From Phaseolus vulgaris (taxonomy: Eukaryota; Streptophyta; Magnoliopsida; Fabales; Fabaceae): DNA of 64,000 nucleotides. Shown here piece after piece: positions 45,749 through 58,559 of the stretch. The stretch spans positions 3,444,118 through 3,508,117 of the forward strand of contig NC_023757.2 of NCBI RefSeq assembly GCF_000499845.2, written 5' to 3'. A program made the translations under genes and the position numbers. Each line of letters starts with the position of its first letter. The stretch's first letter is position 1. Under the pieces are notes generated by a model. The model ran no database searches. It was not told the origin of the DNA and worked only from the letters and a program-made list of their open reading frames with translations.

Positions 45749-48090
45749 GGAATTCAAAAACTGAAAAAATCCGTATATTTATTAACTAGTTAAATTTTAT
45801 CAGTATTCTTTATGAAACCATGTTATATTTATTAATATTTTTAAAACTGTTATATTTATAATAATAGTAATGATACTAATAATTACGATAATAATAATTA
45901 TAATTTTATTATTAATTTTTTATGAGTTAAATATATTTTTTTTATTTATGTACTATAATATTAAATTATTAGATTGGTTGTAAGATTGGTTGTAGTTTCT
46001 AGTTTAAATGATTTTCTCATCAACCTTGTTGAGTTTTTGAAACACATACATCTTTGAATTGTGTGCCTCTGCTATAGGATGGAACGTGATACAACAACTA
46101 AATCTTTGATAATGGGTTATTTGATAACCGATACAACTTTCTTAGCTTTTGTCAAAGGAATAGGTTTCAGTTTGATTCACTCCGTCGAGCCAAGTATTCA
46201 CCGTCGACTGAAACTTGTTTAACAGCACAATCTCCTTTGGGGGTCAAGAGTTAAAGCAGAACACAGTAATGGTATGAACTGTTGAATGTTATGAAGCACG
46301 CATCCCAGTGTCATTCAACTCAAAGTAAACCATGCACTTACCTCTACTGTTTTAAAATCAGAAAGTTGTTTGGGCATGCGAGTAGGTGTAGTGTTGGAGT
46401 TTCTAGAGGATGCCAATATTGTAAGAAGGTTTGACAGGGAATAGCTTTACACTCAAGGAATTGTACACATTAGATTTAATAAATTACAATGGGAGAAGTT
46501 AAAAAATATTATTAATCAATTTTCCATAAAACATATCAAATCAATAAATTTAGTTTTTCAAAAGATAATTCCTCATTCTTATATAGCATGTAGGGCAAAA
46601 ACAATTATACCTATCTTCTCCTCTTTTCATCACCACTACATGTATCTCTCCGCCACAAACGTTTCTGAAAATTCAAAACATACATTATAGTATTGAATTT
46701 AAATTCTTAATTGACGTATTTAATTAAAATTCTTGTATCAAATTAATTCCTGTAATTATACTTATATTATCTATAAAATTAAAATATAATACAAATAATT
46801 AAATTAGTAAATTTGGTTTTCAATATTAACGAGTCATGCTTTATTTTTAATGTATTTGTTTTAATTATTCTAATCGATATAATTATTGACTAGTCAATTT
46901 TTTAGCTTTATTTTTTAATATATTAATTATTCTAATCGGTATATTTATTGACTTAGTCAAGTTTTTTTTAGTATTATTTGTAAAACTATGCTATATTTAT
47001 TAATATTTTTAAAACTGTTATATTTATAATAATAGTAATGATCATAATAATTATGACAATAATAATAATATTAAAAATAATTATGATAATAATTATAATA
47101 TTATTATTATTATTATTTTTGTATGGGTTAAATATATTTTATTTATTTATGTATAACGAAATTGATTTTCGTTACTTGTTTACACTTTAAACCATCTAGA
47201 TGTGAAATGATAGTTAGTTATTTGGATTGATGTGTTCACCAGTACAAATACATAAATTTCAACTAACCCTACAAATTTAAGTTATGTTATCAAAATTTTA
47301 AATAATATATAAATTGCAATTATCTTAATATTTGTTCATATGGAATTCACTTTTATATTTTAGAAATTAAATTCCAAAATTAATTAGTTGCAGAAAGAAT
47401 TATTTTAATAAAAAAAATATAAATTTTTCTTATGCGGGCTAGTCCGCAGGCCAACACTTATGCGGAGCGGGCTAACCCGTATTATCACTCATACTAGTAA
47501 CAAAAGTTCAAAGTCTTCCTATTTGAAAAAAAATATATGATTTAAATAAAAAAAATGAGGAATTTTTTCTAGAGGCCGGGATTCAAGTAAGGATGATATT
47601 GTAAATAAAGATTACAAAGTTTCATATGTAGAACCATTCATATCATGGGAAGAAAGAGTTCATGAAGGAGGCCAATTTATTGGTTCGTGTGCATCATTCG
47701 AATATGATGATATTAGGGGAATGTTGAAATAATTATATGGTGAATTATGTTATGTTTGCATTTAAAATTAAATTTGAGTTTTATTTTATGATTAGGTAAT
47801 GTAGTGGTTGATATTTGATTTTTGTATTGAATATTATAGGTGCAATACAATTGGTGATAGATTGCTTGAAATTAACTTGAATGAACAGTTGGTGATACAA
47901 TTGGTGCAATACAATGTGTTGAATACGTTGAATGTTTCATTATACAAATTATACAAGTGTAAAATATTTAAAAAAAATCATTTAATACTTGAATGAACAG
48001 TTTGATGCATGTACATTAGTTACAGATTTATCCATAAAATATTACCTAATAGATTTTCTTCCTTCCCATAGATCGTTAATAGATTGTCTT
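45749..48090. other. AT-rich intergenic DNA with two more balanced islands
   Basis: 46050-46450 is an island with GTCGAGCCAAGTATTCACC and nearby GTCGACTGAAAC-like words, no domain found. 45790-45920 and 46980-47140 share TTTATTAATATTTTTAAAAC and TTATATTTATAATAATAGTA, a dispersed duplicate. 47570-47735 reads in one plus frame as NKDYKVSYVEPFISWEERVH, VHEGGQFIGSCASFEYDD, a possible unidentified gene fragment. Confidence 0.4.
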
Positions 48091-49440
48091 CCATCCAAAT
48101 TCATAGATAAATTGAGCATTAAATACAAATATTATCTATCTATTTGTATTCGTTGGTAAATTCAACACTACATACAGATTATTTCCATAATTTTGTATCC
48201 GTTAATAAATTTAACATCATTACCAACATTTACAAATCCATAAATAAATTTAACATTACCTACAAATTGTTATCTATAAACTAATAATAAAAATAATAAA
48301 AACAATAATAACATTAATACTAATGATATAAATATAAATATTGTTACTCATATTAATATTATTATTAATATTATCTATGAATATTATCTATGAATATTAT
48401 CTATATACTATAGGTATTAATCTTATATTAGGTAATATTAATATCTAAGTTAATAATAATATTGATATTAACATTATTGATATTAACATTAATGATAATA
48501 TTAATAATATGATTAATAATAATAGTAATATCAATAATAATAATAAAATTAATAATTTTATTAATCCTAATAATAATAATAATATCACTAATAATAATTT
48601 TATTATTAATATTATTAAAATTATTAAAATTATTAATATTATTCATAATAATATTTACAAATAAAAATTCGTTGGTAAGTTTACTTACGGATTTTCATCA
48701 ATAAATAAATTTATTTACAAATATAAAATTCATAGATAAATTTATCTACAACTGAATAATAATAATAAAATTATTAAAAACAATCTTATTACCAATATTA
48801 TTATTAATATTGACATTAAGTTATTTATGAACATTAATATTAATATTATTTTTAATATTATTAATATTTATATTTATATTTATATTTTAAATATTAATAT
48901 TAATATTGAAAATATTATTATTACTATTAATATTATTTATGTTATTATTAATATTATTTATGTTATTACTAACATTATTAATATTATAAAACAATATTAT
49001 TAATATTAATATTCTTATTAAAAATTAATATTATGAGTATTATGAATATTAATAAATAATTTTAATAATAATATTAACAATAATAATAATAATATTAATA
49101 ATAAGAATAATAATAATATTAATAAAAATATTAACAATAATAATAATATTAATAACAATAATAATATTAATAGTAATGTTAATATTAAGAATCTGACAAT
49201 AATATTATTAATAAGAATAATATTATCATTATTATTAATTTTTTATTAGTAGTAAGAAATAAAAATTATTATTATTATTATTAATAACATTAATAATATG
49301 GATATTAATTATAATATTAATATTAATAATAATAATATTAAAAATTTACAAATAGAAAGTAATGTTACATATGAAAATATTTCCGTATGTAATGTTGTAT
49401 TTAAAAAAATTGTATGTAAATTTTTAATATTATTAATACT
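48030..49440. repeat. ATT-rich region bounded by CGTTGGTAAATTTAACATTAC-type words
   Basis: 48290-49330 consists largely of AAT/ATT trinucleotides in changing order. It is bordered and interrupted by related words: CGTTGGTAAATTCAACACTA (48150), CCGTTAATAAATTTAACATC (48208), CGTTGGTAAGTTTACTTACG (48669) and, inverted, CCGTATGTAATGTTG (49383). This suggests one transposon with internal trinucleotide expansion. Frames here are Asn/Ile runs, not genes. Confidence 0.6.
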
Positions 49441-49929
49441 AAATTATTATTAATATTGTTTTTATTTTTAGTAATAATAAATAATATTATTAATATATAT
49501 GTGTATTATTAAAATTTATTTATTTATTTTCATATCTTTGTTATTAAAAGATCAAATTTTCTCTATTCATTGTTTTTTTTTCTGAATATAAATAAAGCAT
49601 CTCTACTGATAATTTCCTTATACTTTAAAAAGTATAATTTCATTGTACATCTTCATTAAATAAAATAGAATGTTGTGAAATTAAATTAAAGCAATCGAAA
49701 CATAATTAATGTGGACAATATTTTAATATTTTTATTGTAGAATAAACATTCAAATGAATAGATCTATACAACAACAATAGTTATGATAAAACACTATTTT
49801 TTTTTTGCTGACTAAGCTCTTACAAAGCATTTTTTTGAAAAACGATTTTTCAGCAGTATACATGGCACTGATATGGACGTTTTAGAGAAATACGATAAAC
49901 TAATATGGCTCTCAAGTTTAGGGTAACCC

Positions 49930-50275
49930 TCTCATAAGTGATAAGCCACAAAAGATGCAGAGCTTCAGATTTAACAGTAGACAGACCCTACAAAGGATGG
50001 CAATATCTGAATCCAGGCTAATACTTCCAACATGGTCTTTCGTTGTTCTGACAGGTCAAAAGATGAAGAGAAGGGAAGTTAGGGACAGGTTGACTTTGGT
50101 CCTGAGAGTGATGTACTTGAAGAAACAGCAGATTGAAGATTTTGTCCCCAAGACTTTCTGCCACTGCCCTTATTATTTCCCACGAACTCACTTCCCACTG
50201 CTCATCATGGAGTGTGTGAGTTCATGCAAATTAGACAAGTCAACCAATTGCCACCACCAATCCTAAACCACATGT
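49930..50275 (-). pseudogene. possible gene fragment, unrecognised
   Basis: A balanced-composition island in AT-rich DNA. On the minus strand pieces read WWWQLVDLSNLHELTHSMMS and, in another frame, GNNKGSGRKSWGQNLQSAVS then STSLSGPKSTCP. These look like protein-coding remnants with frameshifts. A plus-strand 103-codon frame (49955-50266) is less convincing. Family not identified. Confidence 0.3.
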
Positions 50276-50786
50276 CATAATCTCTATTTAGGATATTCAA
50301 ATATTTATGTAATGTCATTGACCTAAGAATGGTATCCAAGAGACTTCTCTTGTCCATACGTGAATTTCCCTGCTACAATGCAAACAACAATGCAGTTAAG
50401 TTAATGTTTCTAATGACTTCTGAACTTTTCCTCTCATTTGATTAGGGTAGATCATATCGTATTCTGTGTTTTGTTTTGAGTTTTGAAGAAGTATTTTGTG
50501 TTTTGAAGAAGTTAAGATTTAGAGTTTAGGTTCTTATTGTATTTTGAGTTGAGTAATGAAATATAAGTAGATATCATGGATTTCTGTTATAAGTTTTTTT
50601 TTATATGGATTGAAATATCTTTAATGTTTTTGTTAATGTATGTTTTATTATCAATAAAAGGAAATTTGTATGAAATATTATTATATGTTAAAAGAGAAAA
50701 GATAAAAACAATTAATAAAAAAAGGAAATAAACAAACGCACAATAGAAAATATGGTCAAATTTTTAATATTGTATGTTATTTTTAA

Positions 50787-50857
50787 TTTTTTTTATCAAT
50801 AAGAAATAAATTAAATAAAAAGAGTATTTTAAGAATGTTCTAATCCTTATTTTAACC
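50787..50857 (-). mobile_element. worn LINE 3' tail fragment
   Basis: Poly-T then TATCAATAAGAAATAAATTA, AAAGAGTATTTTAAGAATGT and TCTAATCCTTA, in the same order as the 3' tail of the 39913 LINE and the 17101 insert, but diverged. Only about 70 bp. Confidence 0.6.
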
Positions 50858-50859
50858 TA

Positions 50860-52491
50860 AATGTCATTTTTTATTTTAATTATATTCACTATTTTTTTCT
50901 TAACATAGATTTATCTTGCATACATTTTGTTGTCTGATTTTATAATAGATTTATTTACCTTTTTTTTCAAAAACTAATTAGCCATTATCGTTCCTTAGTG
51001 TTTAATGTTATGAAAGATTGATATATTGCCCCGAAATGTAATTTTTTTAAGTTGAAATTAATACCCTTTCAAATAAATTTCTATGAAAACAAGTATAGTT
51101 TAAATTTCTGAAGTCTTTGTCCCAATCAATCAATGTTTATGATGACATATTACACTTTAAAATTAAAGGATTTAATAAAATTTTAAATAATTTTGTTAAC
51201 TTTGTATACATGATCTAATTAAAAAACATACAATTGATCAATGGTTGTATTAATTAATCTTTCATTCTATGAAATGTTATGAAGTGTAAATTTGACTCAT
51301 TTTTACATTGTAATGGATCATAACTTATTACTACTATTATATTTATTTATAATAATAAGGTATAGGGCTCTTAACTTTTCTAGTATTTAATAGACTTAAA
51401 TATGTTTTTAATTTTTATGCAAAAAGTGAATTTTGATTTTGATTCTGTAAAGTTTTTTAATTCGTTTAAATTTAAAGTCGACATTGTTTACCCTTATACT
51501 GTTATAAAATCAGTTAAATATGTTGAACATCGTGTAATGAAACATATCAGTGTTGTGGTAAATAATATTTTAAAAAAGCTCTCAATATCTGCAAAGAAAT
51601 AAAATCTGACTTATCCATATTAAAATGAATATGGGGATCTAAGGATGACTTGAAATTTGGAAAAAAATGAAAATAAAAGAAACATATTTTATCATTACTA
51701 AAACTAAATTTCACATATTTTTAGGGACAAAAAATAATGTGTAAAATTTTATAAAAATGAAAAAAAGTTTTTATAATAAGAAAAAAACAAAATTCATTGA
51801 CTTTACAAAACTAAAAAAAAAATTCTATTTGATATTAAAAGTTTACGCAAGCAATGGTGGGTCACTTATGCTTCTGCAACGCAAGTTTATTAATATTACT
51901 AAATTAATTAACTTTTTCAATTTTTTGTTATATTATCTTATTTTAGTAAGTAAAAGTTTAATATTTATATTAATTTAAATTTTATAATTTATTTAAATAA
52001 GTGTAATTTATAATTAGATAGAAAATATAGATTAAAATTTTGGGTGAAAAAGAAAGAAAGATACCTAAGTATAAGTAATAGAAAAGTGAATGAGCAGTTC
52101 ATATTTATTATTATTTATGTGTGAACTTAAATTTATTGCATATTGAAAGTATCATTTTCCCATATAAGTTTTAAATAAATTATTATTTGGTATCTTAAAG
52201 AAATGTAGAGAAAGAGATGAAAAAAGAAGTTAAAACATATATATAGTTGTGTTGGATACATTATGTGTTCCTTTTAGGAGAGAGAAATAAAATGATAGAA
52301 AGGGTAGCCATGTTACCACTCATATAAATCATCTTGTTCAGTCATCCTTGCGACAATGACAATAATAAATCCAAACAACATATGGTGTAAAATCAATATC
52401 AGTAACTATATAGGAATCACAAATGATTCTTGCACAAATACAGAACCTACACTACCACACAAACATCTATAATAGCAACATATAATTGTTA
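50860..52491. other. AT-rich intergenic DNA, 3' flank of the FAMA-type gene
   Basis: No gene seen; short open frames are low-complexity. 52250-52491 is the likely 3' UTR and flank. Confidence 0.45.
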
Positions 52492-54254
52492 TCACATGCT
52501 AGTGTTTGCATGGATAAAATTGAATATCTGCTGAACCGAACTTGCTATATCTTCTGCGCTGAACCTTGAATCACTAGCCACCTACACACACATTAGCTAA
52601 ATCAAGGATCTTAAAGCAAACAAAGAGGGTTGTGGAAAATTTATTAAGACTATTATGGTGAAGGGGTGCGTGTATAATATAATACCTTGACATTGAATGA
52701 ATAAAGAACTGTTTGTTCAATGGTGGTGATGTTGGTGTGAAGGATTATTAGTTGCAGATCTTCAAGTGCAGCAATGGTTTTGATCAACTGTCCTGGCCTC
52801 CTCCTTGATAGGATTTTGATCATGGCATCAAATCCCAGAAGCTTCACTTCAACATCAGCCAAACAAGACTTGCTCTCTGCTGTTTCTTCACGAAGTCCAG
52901 TCTCCAACTCCACAAGCTTCATCTGCTCATTTGGAATTGGCAATGGTGGAAAGAAAGGAGGTTGTTGTTGTGCAAGGGAGGGGTCCCCAACTTGTCTTGC
53001 TTGAGCTTCTCCCAGTAGCCTCCTTCTCTTCTGTGACTCCAAACACTGAAGCAGTTGCTCCAATTCCCTCACAAACTCTATTGCTCCCCCAATTATAGAG
53101 GCTTGATCACCCTACACAAACAAAATATTCAGTAAAAAATACACTGTGCTGAAAAGGGTTTGGTGCAGCTAGTTTTTGAGTGAATAGTTGAAAGAGTTTA
53201 TTATAAGTTTGATCAGTGAATATATTTCTTGACAAATCATGTTAATTTCTTAATCTGAGTGCATATAGAAATAATGTGCCTCTTTGTTTAGTCTTCTACC
53301 TAAAAACTATGATATGAATGGAATGGATAGTGTTGAGTACCCTTTGGACATATGAACCAGGCATGAGTGATCTAAGAACACGAAGATGCTCATTCATTTG
53401 CTTCCTACGATTCCTTTCAACTGCTATGTGGGTCATGCGCTGGCTCTCAACTTCTTCACTTGTCTTAACAGTTCTTGGTCTCTTCCTCTTGCTCTTGCTT
53501 TCCTGCACTCCTGCATTCTTCTGAGTCTCTTCCTGACCAACAAACCGAATCTGCACGGAATTGTTGTCATCAGAAATCCGAGTCTCTTCGTCTTCTCTCA
53601 TCATCATTCCCTCTTCATCAACCCTTGACTTCTCCTCCACATCCACCAAGTTGTACCTCTCATCATGATTCTCTGCATCACCATCAGGGTCATCATTCAC
53701 CATCAGGTTCTCCTCCTCCTCCATCTTGTCGTTCAACACTGGAAACTTGAGAAAGTAAACTGGATCTAACCCAGATTCTTCGCAGCTTTTTGTTTGATTC
53801 AAAGCCAGCTTAGGTCCAAAATCTGCAAACTGCATCACGTCTGCAAAACTCAACTTATCATAGGATATTGCGCCAGTGCTAGAACCGCCATAAAAACCGT
53901 GTGGTGGTGGTGGTGTTTGAGGCATGTAATCCACCATTGATCCACTGTTGTTTTCATCACCAGAAGCTTGGAACTTCATGAGGTGCTGCTGATGCTGATT
54001 TGGTGGGTAAAGGTGGTGATCTAGAGAGTAGTCAAGTGTGTTGAAGCTTGGAGGCATGGATATTGGTGCCTGCAGTGATGAAGACTCAGCAAAATTGGAG
54101 CAAAACAACATATGGTGATGATAAGAGAGGGTGAAAAGATCTGACATGAAAAGCTTTAATGGAGACAAAAACATAAAAGAGCCACGGAAGATATATATAT
54201 ATGCACACACATATACATATATGTCTGTACCGAATAGTTGTGATCTTTCTCCAT
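52492..54254 (-). CDS. FAMA: bHLH transcription factor FAMA (guard-cell differentiation)
   Basis: Nuclear bHLH factor; Arabidopsis FAMA drives the last division and differentiation of stomatal guard cells (and myrosin cells), with ICE1/SCRM-type partners. Four exons: 54254-54231 (only MEKDHNYS), 54069-53341, 53111-52686 and 52581-52492, all joins at phase 0, 422 aa (Arabidopsis FAMA about 414). Conserved parts: [19 protein letters not shown] and [14 protein letters not shown] in the N-terminal half, an acidic centre, a basic KRKRPRT stretch, then basic region and helix 1 at 215-251 with H222-E226-R230 for G-box/E-box contact, helix 2 from 252, and the ACT-like C-terminal domain ([20 protein letters not shown]). 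The retinoblastoma-related (RBR) binding motif LxCxE is kept as LQCLE at 272-276. Donor AGG|GTACTC between the two halves of the bHLH is at the family's usual place. No lesion. Orthology rests on remembered FAMA sequence. Confidence 0.95.
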
Positions 54255-55420
54255 TCTTATTAGCTTATAAAGAAGATGGCTTTAATCGAGAGAAACCCTA
54301 ATTGACCTTACTTCATGTCAAGACAAAACCCCACAACGAAGTTTCTTCAGGGCCCTCCACCTGCATCATTTATCAACATAAAAAATCACTAATATTTCAT
54401 ATTTCAATCTATATGATTTTTCTTCTTCATTTTATTTTCTGTTTCTATTTTAATTTTTAAATTGTCACCATTTCTTAGATCTACTTCCATTTTCAAACAA
54501 CCTTGTTTTTTTTTCTTCCTGTTTTCATGTAAATATTTGGAAACAAAAATCTAAAATAAACACAAGGTGACAATTTTCTAATACTTAAATATATATATTT
54601 CTACTCTTTGTAAATTTATTTGCCTTTTAAAGTTAAAATTGATTTTATTAATCATACAACTTGAAAAAAAAAATAAAAAATCTAGCGGTTTTTTCCGTAT
54701 CCAAATGTTGTCTATCTAAATATTGTCAAACATGTAACAAGATTCTTAATTAATAATAAAATAGAAAATTATATTTTGTCGTGTAAAAGCCCTAATCACT
54801 TAAGAATCGTACACTTTGCTTATAAAACAACTGCGCGAGAGGGAAATATTTACATTATACGTGATTATACATGCTCAAAGTCTCCTAAACTAAACCATAA
54901 CCATTTACATTTTATAAAATAATTTGTTTTATTGCGAAAAGTCTAAATATTTAAAAAAAATACAAGGCTAAAAAAGTTAATTTTAAAGCAATCTTGATTC
55001 AAACTTGAGAAAAAGATAAATCAAAACTAAGAAATCAATCATTATTATTATTATGTGTTTGAAATAGTTCCCTTTTGCCAATAAAAAGATAAAAATGATC
55101 TCTTAAAATAATTTGAATCTAGCATGTAAGATGAACAAGTAGAAGTAATTAGAAGAGAAAAAGAAGTTGATTTGATGCAAATTGAGAACTATGAAGGAAA
55201 TGAAAGAGAGAAAGGACATAAAATAATGAGGTAGGGAACCTGTAATTAGAAAGTAAAGTGGGGTGAGAAAGAGGTGTGTGTGTGGCCCAGGAGGAGTAGA
55301 GGAGCAGAAGAAGAGGACGATGAAGTGTTATAATTGAAGATGGTGATGATTTTATATAAGGTGTGGGGGCGCTGTTTGACTTGTTGAAGGTCACAGAAAG
55401 GGACAGAGAGAGAGCCAAAG
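54255..55420 (-). promoter_or_regulatory. FAMA upstream region, putative leader intron and TATA box
   Basis: A minus-strand TATATAAA lies at 55358-55351, with a CT-rich, leader-like stretch after it (55320-55150). A possible donor ACAG|GTTCCC near 55241 and a GATGCAG acceptor near 54361 would give a leader intron of about 880 bp. The transcript structure is inference; no long coding frame competes with it. Confidence 0.4.
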
Positions 55421-57368
55421 AGAGATTAAATTCACCACCTTTTATTAATGTTTGTCACAAGCCACCAACGCTCTCTGCTTACTTTCTTGCCGCCTTCCTT
55501 CATGAGGTAACTATGAACTTCTACACTTTTTTTTATATCTTTCAACTTTTAATCTTTCAACTATTATTTCCTCACTCACATGTCCACATCGACATTTTCT
55601 CCAAAATAGACACGCATTCCTCTCTTTTTTTTAACACGAGTAGGTCTTTGTAAGTAAGAGTGCGTACCAGTTTTTAAAGCTTCGGTTGCACTCCTAAACA
55701 ATTTTTTTTTATTTAACTCAAAATGAAGCTTAAATTTGGTTTGTTTAATTCATTTATAGCATACTTCTTTTTCTTTTGTGAATTTTTTAATATTTTTAAC
55801 TTTATCAATATTTAATAACTATCTTAGTTCTAGATAATAAAAAAATTTGCTTGTAATTTGCTCAATTCAATAATTCTAAACTATTTATTATATTTTCTAA
55901 ATTTATTAAATAGAAATATTCACTATTGCCAAAAATAACCTTTAAAATAGATTTTTTTTCTTTGCAAATTTTTATCTACATTTTTTCATAATAAAAATAA
56001 ATATATATATATATATATATATGCAAAATAATTTTTTGGAAAAAGAATATTTTTTTTGTGTCGGCTTGTTGGACGTACATCATATTAATATTTTTATTCT
56101 TAATTATTAATATTTTTTGCGTTTTTAATATTTTTTTAATTGCGTTATTTTATTATTTATAAAGTTTTGTATTTTTTAATTGAAATATTTGAAATAAATA
56201 TATGTCTTTGTAAGTAAGTTGTTTAGAAGATCATATTTAAATTTTTATTAGTGATAAAGTTAATTTAATTAAATGTTATTAAAATGATTTAATTGTGAAA
56301 TTGATTAAATTGTTAAAAGTTAATTGATGTAAGATTATTTTTTTAATATAATTAAATAAGAAAAATACTATATGTATTTTAGAGATGTTAATTTGTCATT
56401 AAGTGTTTAATGTTACAAAATAATTTAAAAATTCCGTGATAAGAAATTAATTATTGTAATTTTTGAAAAAAAATCTAAAATAAGAAAAAATCAAGGGAAA
56501 ACTTGTTATGGTAATGACTTTCAATACGAAGACGGTAATTAAATCGAATTTGAAAATTAAGAGTATAAAGTAACATCTAAATTTCTCCTATAATAGTAAA
56601 TTGTTTGATAATTTGTTTATATAAGCATTAAAAATTTGTCTTTTATATGATCTTACTTAGTGTTTTTTATGAACATATTTTGTAATATTTATAATATTAT
56701 TAATTTATTAAATTTTGTACTTGTATATTATGATTGAAAAAGTAATTATTTTTTTTAGTTTACATATATTCTTGTGTACTTAGATATTATCATAAATATG
56801 AAAGTCCACATCATTACGTTTGACTATAACAAATTTAACATTGAATTGAATATTCTGAAGATAATTATTATGTTGACAATTAAGGATGTAAATGTATTAA
56901 ATTTGACAAGTAATATATGTTATATCTGATTTCTTGAATCGTGCAAGAATTTGTATGTCCAAATTTGTCCCATTCTTATGCATGTCCTCCTTTTCAATTA
57001 TTAAAACATGATAAATTTATTTAGTTGGTAGTTAAGAAATTTGTATAAGTATAATTTATTGATTTTTATTTGTTATTGAAGAAAAACGTTGTATGTTATT
57101 TTATTCAATTCATAATAACACGATCATTCATTTGATTTATTTGTTATTTTTATTTAAAAAAGTATTTTATAAATGATTTTTTTATAAATGTAAAGTTAAA
57201 AAATAATAAATATGTTGATATCATGTTATTGAACATATATAAATTTAATGAAGTGCTATCCTCACTAATTTAACAAAGATTTTGTCAACTATATATATAC
57301 ATATATTTATAAAAAAGTAATAATAACATCAACTAAGTTTTATCAAAGTTTTGAATATTGATTAAAGT
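55421..57368. other. AT-rich intergenic DNA, no gene seen
   Basis: Nothing recognised except a (TA)n microsatellite at 56001-56023. Confidence 0.5.
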
Positions 57369-57727
57369 ATACAAGAAAATCATGAACTAGAAATTAATTT
57401 TAGAGACAAAAAATAATTAGTTGTTATATTAACTAAATTATAAACTATTTTAGAGATTAAAAAAAATTGGTTTCTAAATTAGTTTTTATTATTGTTAAAT
57501 GGTTTTTAAATTGTTATCTAATTAACAACCAAGATTTTTCTACCAAATTTAGAATCTAAATAATTGGTAGTTAAAATTTTATAGCTAATTAGATACTAAT
57601 TTAAAAAATATTTAACAATAATAGAAATTAATTTAGAAACTATTTTTTTTTAATTTTTAAAATAGTCTCTAGTTTAGTTATTATAATAACTAATTATTAT
57701 TATTTTTATTAAAATGAGTTTCTATGG
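57369..57727. mobile_element. older copy of the foldback CACTA-ended MITE
   Basis: Begins TACAAGAAAATCATGAACTA, keeps both arms (ATTATTGTTAAATGGTTTTT against ATATTTAACAATAATAGAAA) and the centre. The right TIR is degraded and the first CAC is lost. No target duplication can be read. Confidence 0.8.
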
Positions 57728-58329
57728 ATGATGTAATGAATATTTATAAGAGTTAATTGTAATTAACGTTTACTCTTCATCTAGATTTTCAAATTACAAA
57801 GTTAAAACAAACTGAAAAGAATAATATTTATAATGTGATATTTTTAAATTAAGACTAAAATACTAAAATATATCATATTTCACTGTCAACTACTAAGATA
57901 TAACACATGTCATTCTTTAAAAAATATATAAATATATATAGTGTTACTTGTACAATTTAATAAATAATGATTTAAGAATATATTTAATTAATGCAGGTTA
58001 TAATTTAACAATTTAAATAAATTTAATAAATTGTAACAAAATTAATTCAAAATTTTATAAATATTTTATTGTAATGAATTTTATATAATTTTAATAAATG
58101 TCATTTTTAGTAATTAATTAAAATGAGAGTATTAGTTTTAAAAAAGATTATTTAATTTTTTGCATTGGATAAGTGAAAAAATATATCTTGAATGCACCAA
58201 TCCATAAGTCAAAAAATACATTATAGATCCGCCAATTTATAAATTAAGGCAATTTCTTCCTATATTTCCACGTTTTTCTTCATGCACCCCACACTCTTAT
58301 GCAAAGATTACGTCCTTATTAGTTTTTAA
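57728..58329. other. AT-rich intergenic DNA, no gene seen
   Basis: Nothing recognised. Confidence 0.5.
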
Positions 58330-58512
58330 AATTCTAGAAATATTCCTAACCTAAAAAAACCCTAGAGAAGCGCAGGCAAGGATGCTATCAGATTGCGCAG
58401 CCGTGTCTTTCATGATCTACCAGCATCGACACCTCCAAATCATTCTCCTTTCAATCTCACACATTTTATGTTGGTGATTTAGAGTGCTCTTGACAAAGGT
58501 AAGTAAATTTCT
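58330..58512 (+). other. possible orphan 5' leader exon
   Basis: A balanced segment with an AAACCCTAG-type leader motif (58357-58367), pyrimidine-rich stretches and a good donor CAAAG|GTAAGTAAATTT at about 58499. It looks like the non-coding first exon of a housekeeping gene, but no coding exon follows. It could be transposon-captured. Confidence 0.3.
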
Positions 58513-58559
58513 TTGCTTTCGGATCTGCACATCCGTTTTTTTTTATGAATTTTTGTTTT

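Noticed and set aside
48428..48646. 72-codon frame made of Asn and Ile
   Set aside because: Translation of ATT/AAT trinucleotide DNA.
52774..53750. Plus-strand frames over FAMA exons
   Set aside because: Antisense of conserved FAMA coding sequence, low-complexity Ser/Pro/His content.
55149..55653. Frames of 89 (-) and 96 (+) codons in the FAMA upstream region
   Set aside because: Low-complexity Ser/Leu/Phe content from CT-rich leader DNA; better explained as promoter and leader.
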